Origin: UBA4615 sp964399635
Lineage (GTDB): Bacteria; Pseudomonadota; Gammaproteobacteria; Burkholderiales; Burkholderiaceae_E
Reading direction: 5' to 3'
NCBI GenBank assembly: GCA_964399635.1
Contig: CAYNRU010000053.1
Coordinates: 16,842 to 80,841, forward strand
DNA: 64,000 nucleotides
Of the stretch, positions 1 to 8,101 are shown in pieces (the stretch's first letter is position 1; each line of letters starts with the position of its first letter). The position numbers were made by a program, and so were the translations under genes. The notes below the pieces were generated by a model. It worked only from the letters and a program-made list of their open reading frames with translations, was not told the DNA's origin and searched no databases.

Positions 1-621
1 ATGAACGCCACCGCCCCGGCCCCCGACAGCCCGCTCGAACGCGCCACCGCCGCCATCCTCGCCATCGCGTCCCGCGTCCCCGCGACCCGCGAGCCCCGCA
101 GCGCCGACCCCGACGCCCGGGCCGGCGCCATCGCGTCGTCCGCCAAGCGCAGGACCGCCGCGATCTCGGCCGCCGCAGCGCTGCCCCCCGGGCCGATCGG
201 GTGGCTGACGCTGCTGCCCGAGGCGGTGGCGATCTGGCGGGTGCAGTCGATGATGGTGGCCGACATCGCGGGCGCCTACGGGCAGGCCGACGCGCTGACG
301 CAGGAGCTGATGCTGCACTGCCTGTTCCGCCACAGTGCCGCCCATGCGGTCGGTGGGCTGGCGGTGCGCGCCGGCGAGCGCCTGCTGGTGCGCACGGCGT
401 CCTACCGCACGCTGCAGCCGATCGCCCGCGCCGTGGCCGGCCGCATCGCCCGGCGCACCGTCGCCCGGGGGGTCGCGCGCTGGGTCCCGGGTCTGGGCAG
501 CGTCGCGATCGGGGTCTACGCCTGGCGCGACACCGCGCAGGTCGCACGGACCGCGATCGAGGCCTTCTCGCACGACATCGGGCGCTCGGCCGAGCCTGCG
601 ACGATCGACGCAGACGCGTAG
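1..621 (+). CDS. EcsC-like family protein
   Basis: This 206-residue protein resembles the EcsC-like proteins common in proteobacteria. The supporting stretch is at residues 60-100: a Pro-Gly-rich turn and a Gly-Trp-Leu-Thr hydrophobic segment, then a 'WRVQSMMVADIA' helix. A second conserved stretch near residues 130-190 is rich in Arg and hydrophobic residues and contains a Gly-rich loop (VPGLGSVAIGVYAW). No catalytic motif is visible and the function of the family is unknown; membrane association is likely. The ATG is the first base of the window, so an upstream start cannot be excluded. The N-terminal 45 residues are low-complexity Ala/Pro/Arg. Confidence 0.55.
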   Translation: MNATAPAPDSPLERATAAILAIASRVPATREPRSADPDARAGAIASSAKRRTAAISAAAALPPGPIGWLTLLPEAVAIWRVQSMMVADIAGAYGQADALTQELMLHCLFRHSAAHAVGGLAVRAGERLLVRTASYRTLQPIARAVAGRIARRTVARGVARWVPGLGSVAIGVYAWRDTAQVARTAIEAFSHDIGRSAEPATIDADA

Positions 622-762
622 CGGCAAACGGTCGCCCCCTCCCGGCGTCGGCGACGCGCCACGGGAGGTCCCGCGGTCGCGGCCCCGGAGCCTCGCGGGC
701 GCCGCCTGGCCGCGGCGGCTGCCCGCGCGGTTGCAAGCCGTGCAGCAGCAGGAGGACAATCG

Positions 763-1662
763 ATGCTCAGGCACGCGCTCCGTGCCCTCCACGAGCTCGG
801 CGAGCGATCGCCGGGCAGCAACCAGAGGCTGCTCCGCATGACCGTGCACACGGTAGGTCGTTCCCCCACTCTCTTCTGCAGCGTCGTCTGCGGGCTCGCC
901 GTCGCGGCCTCGCCCTGCGCGGCCGAGGAGACGGCAACCGAGCTCGCCCAGAGGCTGTCGAACCCGGTGGCGGCGCTGATCAGCGTGCCGATGCAGCTCA
1001 ACTACGACCAGGACATCGGCGCCGCGCGCGGCGGCGACCGCTGGGTCCTGAACGTCCAGCCCGTCGTGCCGATCACGCTGAACCAGGACTGGAACCTGAT
1101 CTCGCGCACCATCGTGCCGCTGGTCTCGCAGAACGAGGTCTTTGCGGGCGCCGGTCGCCAGTCGGGGCTCGGCGACGTCGTCCAGAGCTTCTTCTTCTCG
1201 CCCAAGGCGCCCGGCGCGAGCGGCTGGATCTGGGGGGCAGGCCCCGTGCTGCTGCTGCCCACGGGCAGCGACGACCTGCTGAGCGCGCGCAAGTGGGGCG
1301 CCGGACCGACCGCGGTGGTCCTCAAGCAGCAGAACGGCTGGACCTACGGCGCGCTCGCCAACCACATCTGGTCGTTCGCGGGGGACAGTGGCCGCGCCGA
1401 CGTGAACTCGACCTTCATCCAGCCCTTCCTGTCCTTCACGACGCCCGACGCATGGAGCTTCACGCTCAACACCGAGAGCACCTACAACTGGGACAGCAAG
1501 CAGTGGACGGTGCCGATCAACGCCACCGTGAGCAGGGTGACGCGCATCGGCGGCCAGATGGTCAGCATCGGCGGGGGCCTGCGCTACTGGGCCGAGGGCC
1601 CCGACGGCGCTCCCCACGGCCTGGGCCTGCGATTCACGATCACCCTGCTCTTTCCGAGATGA
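763..1662 (+). CDS. outer-membrane transporter-like beta-barrel protein
   Basis: The 299-residue protein looks like the exported 'transporter' family related to phenol-degradation MetA-type barrel proteins. After a hydrophobic signal-like stretch (about residues 34-53, ending Ala-Ala-Glu-Glu) come alternating aromatic and polar strands, such as 'WVLNVQPVVPITLNQDWN' and 'SFFFSPK', and the chain ends in Phe-Pro-Arg. The ATG at 763 has an AGGAGG at 750-755 with 7-nt spacing, so I keep it. An internal ATG at 838 would give a more normal signal-peptide length but has no obvious ribosome binding site. It probably sits in the outer membrane. Substrate unknown. Confidence 0.7.
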   Translation: MLRHALRALHELGERSPGSNQRLLRMTVHTVGRSPTLFCSVVCGLAVAASPCAAEETATELAQRLSNPVAALISVPMQLNYDQDIGAARGGDRWVLNVQPVVPITLNQDWNLISRTIVPLVSQNEVFAGAGRQSGLGDVVQSFFFSPKAPGASGWIWGAGPVLLLPTGSDDLLSARKWGAGPTAVVLKQQNGWTYGALANHIWSFAGDSGRADVNSTFIQPFLSFTTPDAWSFTLNTESTYNWDSKQWTVPINATVSRVTRIGGQMVSIGGGLRYWAEGPDGAPHGLGLRFTITLLFPR

Positions 1663-1725
1663 GCCGCGGCGCCACCGTGGCCGTGACCGGCGGCCATCTG
1701 TGCGGCTGAACGAGGCAATTCCGGC

Positions 1726-2592
1726 ATGATCGAGCACGCGCACGCGCGCCTGTCCAACGTCGTCATGCACTACGCGAGCTGCGGCGACCCTGCCGCCGAG
1801 GCGGTCGTGCTGCTGCACGGCTTTCCCCAGACCTGGCGCGAATGGCGGCACGTGATGCCGCGCCTCGCCGACGCGGGCCTGCGCGTGATCGCGCCCGACC
1901 TGCGCGGCCTGGGCGACACCTCCCGACCGCTCGAGGGCTACGACAGCGCGAGCGTCGCGGCCGACGTGGCCGAGCTGGTGACGCGGCATCTGGGCCATTC
2001 GCGCTTCCACCTGGTGGGTCACGACTGGGGCGGGCCCACCGCGTTCGCGCTCGCCTGCGCGCATCCGGAGGCGGTCCGCACGCTGTCGATCGTCGACGTG
2101 ACGGTCCCGGGCCTGGGGCCCGACCTGTCGCAGGGCGGCAAGCGCTGGCACCACGCCTTCCACATGACGCCCGACCTGCCCGAGGCCCTGGTGCAGGGGC
2201 GCGAGCGCGTCTACCTGTCCTGGTTCTACCGCGACTTCTCGTGGGTGCCGGACGCGATCGGGCCGGAGGACGTCGACGACTACGTGCGCTGCTATTCGCA
2301 GCCCGGGGCGCTGCGCGCCGGCTTCTCGTACTACCGCGCGATACCGGTCAATGCGGCGCGCAACCGCGCGCTGCGCGACTCGGGCTTCAGGCTGCCGATG
2401 CCGGTGCTCGCAGTGGGCGGCGCTCGCGCGGAGGCGCGCGGCCGCGGCGCGGAGCCCGAGGCGTCGCTGCGCGAGATCGCAGGCGACGTGACGGGGCTGG
2501 TGGTCGCCGACAGCGGCCACTTCGTGCCCGAGGAGCAGCCGCAGGCGCTGGCGCAGGCGCTGCTCGCGCACTTCGGCAAGGCGCGCGGCTGA
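1726..2592 (+). CDS. alpha/beta hydrolase, epoxide hydrolase/dehalogenase type
   Basis: This 288-residue alpha/beta-hydrolase has the oxyanion-hole motif HGFPQTW (about residues 30-36), the nucleophile elbow GHDWGG with Asp rather than Ser as nucleophile (about residue 100), and a C-terminal DSGHFVPEEQP supplying the catalytic His. An Asp nucleophile means hydrolysis through an alkyl-enzyme ester, as in epoxide hydrolases and haloacetate dehalogenases. It cannot be assigned to either by eye. A GAGG lies just before the ATG at 1726. It is separated by 63 bp from the upstream barrel-protein gene and may be co-transcribed with it. Confidence 0.8.
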   Translation: MIEHAHARLSNVVMHYASCGDPAAEAVVLLHGFPQTWREWRHVMPRLADAGLRVIAPDLRGLGDTSRPLEGYDSASVAADVAELVTRHLGHSRFHLVGHDWGGPTAFALACAHPEAVRTLSIVDVTVPGLGPDLSQGGKRWHHAFHMTPDLPEALVQGRERVYLSWFYRDFSWVPDAIGPEDVDDYVRCYSQPGALRAGFSYYRAIPVNAARNRALRDSGFRLPMPVLAVGGARAEARGRGAEPEASLREIAGDVTGLVVADSGHFVPEEQPQALAQALLAHFGKARG

Positions 2593-2610
2593 GGGCCCGC
2601 GGCGCTGCGC

Positions 2611-2625
2611 CGGCCCGCGGGGCCG
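2611..2625. terminator. GC hairpin between convergent genes
   Basis: A perfect 6-bp inverted repeat CGGCCC-GCG-GGGCCG lies in the short gap between the converging hydrolase gene and slyX. No T-run follows on either strand, so it is only a weak candidate for a bidirectional transcription end. Confidence 0.25.
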
Positions 2626-2674
2626 AGCCTGCGGCCGCGCGGCGGCACGATGCGGCCGGACGCCGGCCACGCCG

Positions 2675-2893
2675 TCAGTAGTGCGGCGGAATCTCGTCGC
2701 GCAGGCTGCGGAACTCGCGCTCGGCTTCCGGCCCGCCCTGGCTCGACAGTCGCGCGAGTTCGCGCATCAGCAGGTCTATCCGCTCCTGCTGGCTCGCGAC
2801 GATCTCGTTGAGCCTGTCCAGCAGGTCCTCGGCGAGACTCGCCTTGACCTCGAGGTCGGTCAGGCGTTTCTCGAGTTGGTTCGCAATGTCCAT
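2675..2893 (-). CDS. slyX: SlyX family protein
   Basis: This 72-residue acidic protein has the SlyX layout: an N-terminal coiled coil of heptads with 'LEKRLTDLEVKASLAEDLLD' and 'LNEIVASQQERIDLL', then the family's characteristic ending Pro-Pro-His-Tyr. The family is widespread in proteobacteria and its biochemical function is unknown. The length is normal. It is followed on the same strand by nothing closely spaced; the usp gene lies 84 bp upstream on the same strand. Confidence 0.9.
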   Translation of the reverse strand: MDIANQLEKRLTDLEVKASLAEDLLDRLNEIVASQQERIDLLMRELARLSSQGGPEAEREFRSLRDEIPPHY

Positions 2894-2977
2894 GGTCGGA
2901 GGCGGGGTCGGGGCGGTCGCGGGTGAGGCCGGCAGGGCCTCATTGTCCGCCAGGAAGCAGGCCGCCGCGCCGGCGTG

Positions 2978-3406
2978 TCACTTGACGAGCAGCACCGGCA
3001 CCGTCGCGTTGTGGACCACGCGCTGGGTCACCGAGCCGAGCAGCAGCGCCCCGACCGCGCCGAGACCGCGGGTCGCCATCACGACCATGTCGGCGGCGCG
3101 CTCGGTCGCCACGCGCGGGATCTCGTCCTCCGGCAGGCCGCTCTCGGCCAGCGCGGTGACCTGCTCGAGCCCCAGGTGGCGGGCATACCCCAGCGCACGC
3201 TCGAGCACTTGCGCCTGCTTGTCGCGCTCGTGCTCGCCGATGCGCTCGTACTCGCGCGGCGAGAGCTCGCCGTGGTAGGTCGAGAACGCCTCGCGCACGT
3301 GCACCAGCAGCACCTCCACCCCTGCCTCCTTCGTGAAGCGCAGGGCGGCGTCGATGGCGCGCAGGGAGGCGTCGGAGCCGTCCACGGGAATCACAAGTCT
3401 GAGCAT
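2978..3406 (-). CDS. universal stress protein, UspA family
   Basis: A single Usp domain of 142 residues, the usual length. It opens with the strand 'LRLVIPVDGSDASLRA' containing the conserved Asp and ends with 'NATVPVLLVK'. The nucleotide-binding loop Gly-x2-Gly-x9-Gly-Ser is nearly intact near residues 110-130 (ATRGLGAVGALLLGS), except that the first Gly is Ala. It is therefore probably an ATP-binding Usp, as in the MJ0577 subgroup, with a slightly altered loop. Cytoplasmic. No neighbour suggests a specific stress. Confidence 0.9.
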   Translation of the reverse strand: MLRLVIPVDGSDASLRAIDAALRFTKEAGVEVLLVHVREAFSTYHGELSPREYERIGEHERDKQAQVLERALGYARHLGLEQVTALAESGLPEDEIPRVATERAADMVVMATRGLGAVGALLLGSVTQRVVHNATVPVLLVK

Positions 3407-3616
3407 CGGGCTCTCCAGGTCGGGCCGGCTCTTTGCGAGGATCGCCGCCCGGCCGCGGACGTGCCGCGGCCTGACCCGCCGCAGCGGTGGTCGGCCAGGA
3501 CGCGCCTGCGGTTCCGGCCGATGCTAGCCCTTCGCGGCGCCGGCGTCGATGCGCGCGCGGCGCATGTGGCGCGTCAGCGGCGGCGCGGCGCGCCACCAGC
3601 GACCCGCCACGGGCGC

Positions 3617-4378
3617 TCAGGCTGGCGCGACCGACACCCCGGCCTGCTCGAGCGCCCGGCGCAGCGCCCGCACGAAGGGCACCGCAGTCGGCTTGTCGCC
3701 GTGGATGCATACCGTGTCGGCCCGCACCGCCACCGACGTGCCGTCTACCGCCACCAGGCGGCCGTCCCCGACCATGCCCAGCACCTGCGCCACCGCCTCG
3801 GCCTCGTCGGTGATCAGCGCGTCCGCGCGGCCGCGCGGCGCGAGCGTGCCGTCGGGCATGTAGCGCCGGTCGGCGAAGACCTCGCAGCGCACCGACAACC
3901 CGGCCTCGCGCGCGACGGTCTCCATCACGCTGCCCGCCAGCACGTACATCCGGACGTCGTCACCCAGCGCCTTGACCGCGCGCACGAGCCCGCGCGACAG
4001 CGCCGGGTCGCGGACCGCCATGTTGTAGAGCGCCCCATGCGCCTTCAGGTGATGCAGCCGGCCGCCGGCCGCCTCGGCGAAGGCACGCACCGCGCCCGCC
4101 TGGTAGAGCGTCATCTGGTAGACCTGCTCCTCCGTGACGTCCATGCTGCGACGCCCGAAGCCCTGCAGGTCGGGCAGGCCGGGATGGGCGCCGACGGCGA
4201 CGCCGTGCCCGATGGCCAGGGCCACGGTCGCGGCGATGGTGGCGGGGTCGCCGGCGTGGAAGCCGCAGGCGACGTTGGCCGAGCTGACGAAGGGCATCAG
4301 GGCCGCGTCGTCGCCCATGCGCCAGGCGCCGAAGCTCTCGCCCATGTCGGCATTCAGGTCGATCGATCTCGTGTTCAT
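3617..4378 (-). CDS. pxpA: 5-oxoprolinase subunit PxpA (LamB/YcsF family)
   Basis: The 253-residue protein carries the LamB/YcsF signature at its N-terminus (IDLNADMGESFGAW) followed by 'SANVACGFHAGDP'. PxpA acts with PxpB and PxpC in ATP-dependent hydrolysis of 5-oxo-L-proline (pyroglutamate) to glutamate. It is the last gene of a minus-strand operon pxpB-pxpC-pxpA and starts 16 nt after the pxpC stop. Length is typical. A D-glutamate-cyclase-like gene elsewhere in the window (59595-60590) could produce the D-form of the same compound, but no direct link is visible. Confidence 0.93.
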   Translation of the reverse strand: MNTRSIDLNADMGESFGAWRMGDDAALMPFVSSANVACGFHAGDPATIAATVALAIGHGVAVGAHPGLPDLQGFGRRSMDVTEEQVYQMTLYQAGAVRAFAEAAGGRLHHLKAHGALYNMAVRDPALSRGLVRAVKALGDDVRMYVLAGSVMETVAREAGLSVRCEVFADRRYMPDGTLAPRGRADALITDEAEAVAQVLGMVGDGRLVAVDGTSVAVRADTVCIHGDKPTAVPFVRALRRALEQAGVSVAPA

Positions 4379-4394
4379 GGCGCTCGGGCGCTCC

Positions 4395-5450
4395 TCATTC
4401 GGGCGGATAGGCGCAGGCCTGGCCGATACCGGCCAGGCGCTGCGCGAACCCGCGGGATCTGTGCCGCGCGAGGCGGTCCGCTTCGTCCAGCGCCACCAGC
4501 CGGAACCTGATCCTGCAACCGGCCCCGGCCTGTGCGAGCAGGTGCTCGCCGGCGCTCGCGACCTCGAGTATGCGCGGGTAGCCGCCGGTGGTCTGGTGCT
4601 CGGCCAGCAGGATCACCGGCTCGCCGGACGGGGGCAGCTGCACCGTGCCCAGGCTCACCGGCTCGCTGGCGAGCTGCGGCAGGGCGCGGGTGTCCAGCGC
4701 CTGCCCCAGCAGGCGCATGCCCTGCCGGTTGCTCTGTGGGCTGACGGTCCAGCTCTGGTCGAGCAGCGAGCGGCGCGACTCGGCCGGCAGCAGGTCCAGG
4801 TGCCGGCCGGCCAGCACCGGCAGCTCGATCGAGGGCCACTCGGGCGGCAGGTCTTCGGACGCCTGCCAGGAGGGCCAGGGCCGGCCCGCGGCCGGATCTG
4901 CCCGGCGCAGCACCGTCGCCGCGCGGCGGCGCGCGAGGCCCTGCGCCTGCGCGGCGAGCGGCAGCCGCAGGGCCGCGGCGAGCGGGGCGGGGCCGATGCC
5001 CGCGGCGAGATGGGTGCTGCGGCTGCCCAGCACGGCCGGCAGCGCCAGGCCGCCCGCCACGGCGAGCCAGCTTCGCCAGCCCACCGGCGGCGCCTGCCAG
5101 CGCAGTACGCTGCCCGCCGTCACGAACACCGGACGCTGGGTCGGCAGGGCGAGCCCCGCGCCGCCCTCCGAACCCGCCGCCCGTGTCAGTCCGTGCCTCG
5201 CGCCGACGCTGGCGATCCAGGCGTCGCAGTGAAAGCGCAGCGTCGGGCCGGGCCCGGTGATCTCGAGGCCCGCCTCGTCCGGCGCGTTGCCTACCATCGC
5301 ATTGGCCAGCGCCAGTGCGCCGCGGTCCATCGCGCCGCCCCGCGACAGCGCGATGCGCGCCTGCCCCGGGCGGCCCGCATCCTGGACAGTGGTCAGCAGG
5401 CCGGGCTTGAGAACCTCGACGATCGGCACGCCTTCCGCGGGCGCGCTCAT
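4395..5450 (-). CDS. pxpC: 5-oxoprolinase subunit PxpC (carboxyltransferase-like)
   Basis: The 351-residue protein is of the biotin-dependent carboxyltransferase-like (KipA) family. It has 'TTVQDAGRPGQARIALSRGG' followed by AMDRGALALANAMVGN near the N-terminus, and a 'GYPRILEV' strand late in the chain. It is the PxpC subunit of the bacterial 5-oxoprolinase. Its ATG overlaps the pxpB stop by 4 nt (ATGA), consistent with translational coupling and a fixed subunit ratio. It is slightly longer than many PxpC proteins but shows no break. Confidence 0.93.
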   Translation of the reverse strand: MSAPAEGVPIVEVLKPGLLTTVQDAGRPGQARIALSRGGAMDRGALALANAMVGNAPDEAGLEITGPGPTLRFHCDAWIASVGARHGLTRAAGSEGGAGLALPTQRPVFVTAGSVLRWQAPPVGWRSWLAVAGGLALPAVLGSRSTHLAAGIGPAPLAAALRLPLAAQAQGLARRRAATVLRRADPAAGRPWPSWQASEDLPPEWPSIELPVLAGRHLDLLPAESRRSLLDQSWTVSPQSNRQGMRLLGQALDTRALPQLASEPVSLGTVQLPPSGEPVILLAEHQTTGGYPRILEVASAGEHLLAQAGAGCRIRFRLVALDEADRLARHRSRGFAQRLAGIGQACAYPPE

Positions 5451-6220
5451 CGGCGGGCCCAGAGCCGCTCGAAGACGGCCTTGTCGATCGGCTCGAAGCG
5501 CAGGCTGTCGCCTTCGGACATCAGCGCGGGCGGCGAGCGCGCCGGATCGAACAGCCTAAGCGGGCAACGGCCGATCAGGTGCCAGCCACCCGGCGTGGGG
5601 CTCGGATAGACGGCGGTCTGCAGCCCGGCGATCGCGAGGGCGCCCTCGGGCACGCGCGGCCGGGGCGAGGCCCGGCGGTCGAGCCTGAGGCGCGGATCGA
5701 GCCCGCCGAGATACGCGAATCCGGGCATGAAGCCGATGACCTCGGCGGTGAAGACGCAGCCGGCGTGGATGTCGATTACCTCTCGTACGTCCAGACCGGT
5801 GGCCGCGGCGACGTGGTCGAGGTCGGGCGCGAGCGAGGCGTCGTAGCAGGCGGGCAGCGTCACCTGCCGGCCGGCCGGCGCCTCCCAGCCCAGCGCCTGC
5901 GGCGCAGCGTCGCGAAGCCAGGCGAGCGCCGCCTCGCGGTTCGGGGCGCGCGTGTGCAGGCCGCCGTCCGCGTCGTCGACGGCGATTCGCACGGCGAGCG
6001 TGCGCACGCCTGCGACCGCCTCGGCGCAGAAGGCCTGCGGCGCCTCGCGCAGCCGCGCCGCGAGTGCCCGCGCCGCGACGTTGGCCTGCGCCCGGCCGCC
6101 CCAGTCCACCATGACCCAGGCATCGCCACAGGGTTGGACGCGGATGTCGGCATCCGGTCCGGCGGGCGCTGGGGTCGATCGTTCGGGGTCGGGGGCGTGG
6201 CGGGTCATGGGGGGCGGCAT
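5447..6220 (-). CDS. pxpB: 5-oxoprolinase subunit PxpB (KipI family)
   Basis: PxpB of 257 residues. Diagnostic stretches are 'FTAEVIGFMPGFAYLGGLDP' and 'YPSPTPGGWHLIGR', which belong to the KipI/PxpB fold. I place the start at the ATG at 6220 because a GGAG lies 9 nt upstream. The frame stays open further up, and another ATG at 6208 lacks a ribosome binding site. First gene of the pxpBCA operon. A weak -10-like TACCAT lies on the minus strand at 6326-6331, about 100 nt upstream. Confidence 0.9.
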   Translation of the reverse strand: MPPPMTRHAPDPERSTPAPAGPDADIRVQPCGDAWVMVDWGGRAQANVAARALAARLREAPQAFCAEAVAGVRTLAVRIAVDDADGGLHTRAPNREAALAWLRDAAPQALGWEAPAGRQVTLPACYDASLAPDLDHVAAATGLDVREVIDIHAGCVFTAEVIGFMPGFAYLGGLDPRLRLDRRASPRPRVPEGALAIAGLQTAVYPSPTPGGWHLIGRCPLRLFDPARSPPALMSEGDSLRFEPIDKAVFERLWARR

Positions 6221-6486
6221 GGCACCGGGCTCCGATCGGACGGCGGGCCCGGGCAGGGCAAAGGCGAGTATCCCGCGGTCGGGCTCCCGGCACCACTCGC
6301 CGTCGGGCCGCCGCCATCGTGTGCAATGGTAAAATCCGGCCTGGATCCCCTGATTCGGCTCGATCCTCGGAACAGCCATGCAGGTGTACCGGCTCGCCGG
6401 GCGGTAGGATCGACTCGGTCGCGACCCAGACTAGGTTTTAGTTGCCGTAGCAGCGCTGCGATCCGCGCCTCGATCCAGGGAGAACC

Positions 6487-8085
6487 ATGTTCACGATGCT
6501 CGTGTCCCGGCTGAGCCTGCTGCTGTTCGCGGCGGCGCTGGCACTTCCGATGCTCGCGTCCGCCCAGTCGGCGGACAAGCCCTTCACCAACGCGCAGCTC
6601 GACCAGATGCTCGCCCAGGTGGCGCTCTACCCGGACCCGCTGCTGTCGCAGCTGCTGATGGCGTCGACCTACCCGGAGGAGTTCGCCGAGGCGACCGCGT
6701 GGTCCAAGGCACGCCCCGACAGCAAGGGCGACGCAGCGGTCAAGGCGGTCGAGTCCAAGGACTGGGACCCGTCGGTCGCCTCGATGGTGGCCTTCCCCGA
6801 GGTGCTGATCACGCTCGGCGAGAAGCCCGACTACGTGAAGAGCCTCGGCGACGCCTTCCTCGCCCAGCCCGAGGACGTGATGGACTCGGTGCAGCGGCTG
6901 CGCGTCGCTGCGCAGAAGGCGGGCAACCTGACGACCAACGAGCAGATCAGGGTGTCGACCGAGGCGGCGACGCCCGCCCCGGCCGCCACGACGACGACGG
7001 TCGTGGTGCAGCAGGCGGCACCACCCCCGCAGGTGATCGTCATCCAGCCGGCGCAGCCGTCGGTGGTCTACGTGCCCGCCTACAACCCGACGCTCGTGTA
7101 CGGGCCCTGGATGTATCCGTCATATCCGCCCTACTACTATCCGCCGCCCCCCGGGTACTGGTTCTCCCGCACGGTCGCGACCGGCATCGCATGGGGCATC
7201 GGGATCGGGGTCTCCAACGCGCTGTGGGGCGGCTTCGCCTGGGGCCGGGGCGACGTGAACATCAACGTCAACCGCTACAACAGCATCAACGTCAACAATC
7301 GCATCGACGTCAACAGCAGCAACCGGAGCAGCTGGAGCCACGACCCGGGCCACCGCAAGGCCGACTACCGGGGCGGCGACGCGCAGCGCCAAAGCCTCGA
7401 GCGCCGTTCGCAGGCGTCGGGGCGCGAGGCCTATCGCGGCAAGGACGTCGCGCGCGATGCGGGCGGCGACGGCGTGCGAGATGTGAACCGGGACGGCACG
7501 CGCGATGTGAGCCGCGACGGCGCGCGCGATGCTAGCCGCGACGCCAGCCGCGACAAGGCCCAGCAGGCGATGGCCCAGCGTGGCGTCGACGGCGGGGCAG
7601 GCGCCGCCCGCGATCGGACCCAGGGCGCGGACCGCGGCGCGGCACAGGACAGGGCGCAGGGCGCCGGCCGGGATGCGACCCGGGACAAGGCACCGGCCGC
7701 GAGCCGCGACGCTGCCCGGCAGACGGCCGAGAAGGCCGACCGCGACGCGGCCCGCGACCATGCTGTGAAGGCCTCCCAGGACAATGCCCTGAAGGGCGCG
7801 GGCGACCGCCAGGCGAAGCAGCAGATCGACCGCGGGGCGGCGAGCCAGAACGCCGCGCAGCGCCCGGATGCGGGAGGCGCGCGGCCCACACCCGTGGCGG
7901 CACGGCCGTCCCCCGTGGAGACCCGCCCTGCCCCGGCAGCGGCCCGCCCTGCCCCCGCGGCAGCCCGCCCCGCTCCCGCTCCCTCGACGGTCCGCTCCGC
8001 TCCCGCTCCCGCGGCCCGTTCGGCGCCGGCGGGCGGCGGCGCGGCCGCCCGCGCAGGCGCCGGTGCCGGTGCCCGTGGCCGATGA
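6487..8085 (+). CDS. DUF3300 domain protein with Asp-Arg repeat tail
   Basis: Exported 532-residue protein. A signal peptide (residues 1-26, ending Ala-Ser-Ala-Gln) precedes a DUF3300 domain recognisable by 'QLDQMLAQVALYPDPLLSQ' and 'VVYVPAYNPTLVYG'. A Tyr/Pro run and an Asn-rich stretch 'VNINVNRYNSINVNNRIDVN' follow. The last 240 residues are low complexity: an eight-residue Asp-Gly-x-Arg-Asp repeat, then Ala/Lys/Asp, then Pro-Ala-Arg repeats. This tail looks like an unstructured envelope-spanning or cell-wall-associated segment. Function unknown. The next gene (DUF2950) starts 17 nt downstream, a pairing I recall as common for these two families. A GGGAG precedes the ATG. Confidence 0.85.
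   Translation: MFTMLVSRLSLLLFAAALALPMLASAQSADKPFTNAQLDQMLAQVALYPDPLLSQLLMASTYPEEFAEATAWSKARPDSKGDAAVKAVESKDWDPSVASMVAFPEVLITLGEKPDYVKSLGDAFLAQPEDVMDSVQRLRVAAQKAGNLTTNEQIRVSTEAATPAPAATTTTVVVQQAAPPPQVIVIQPAQPSVVYVPAYNPTLVYGPWMYPSYPPYYYPPPPGYWFSRTVATGIAWGIGIGVSNALWGGFAWGRGDVNINVNRYNSINVNNRIDVNSSNRSSWSHDPGHRKADYRGGDAQRQSLERRSQASGREAYRGKDVARDAGGDGVRDVNRDGTRDVSRDGARDASRDASRDKAQQAMAQRGVDGGAGAARDRTQGADRGAAQDRAQGAGRDATRDKAPAASRDAARQTAEKADRDAARDHAVKASQDNALKGAGDRQAKQQIDRGAASQNAAQRPDAGGARPTPVAARPSPVETRPAPAAARPAPAAARPAPAPSTVRSAPAPAARSAPAGGGAAARAGAGAGARGR
7444..7539 (+). repeat. 24-bp coding tandem repeat (four units)
   Basis: Four degenerate 24-nt units start at 7444, 7468, 7492 and 7516, each beginning GAC. 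They encode an eight-residue repeat of form Asp-Gly-x-Arg-Asp-x-x-Arg inside the DUF3300 protein; a shortened fifth unit follows. This is a coding repeat, not a CRISPR or an intergenic element. Confidence 0.8.
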
Positions 8086-8101
8086 GAACGAGGCGACCGA
8101 C

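Noticed and set aside
7444..7560. Short-period tandem repeat considered as a CRISPR array
   Set aside because: Units are contiguous 24-mers without spacers and are in frame within the DUF3300 protein.
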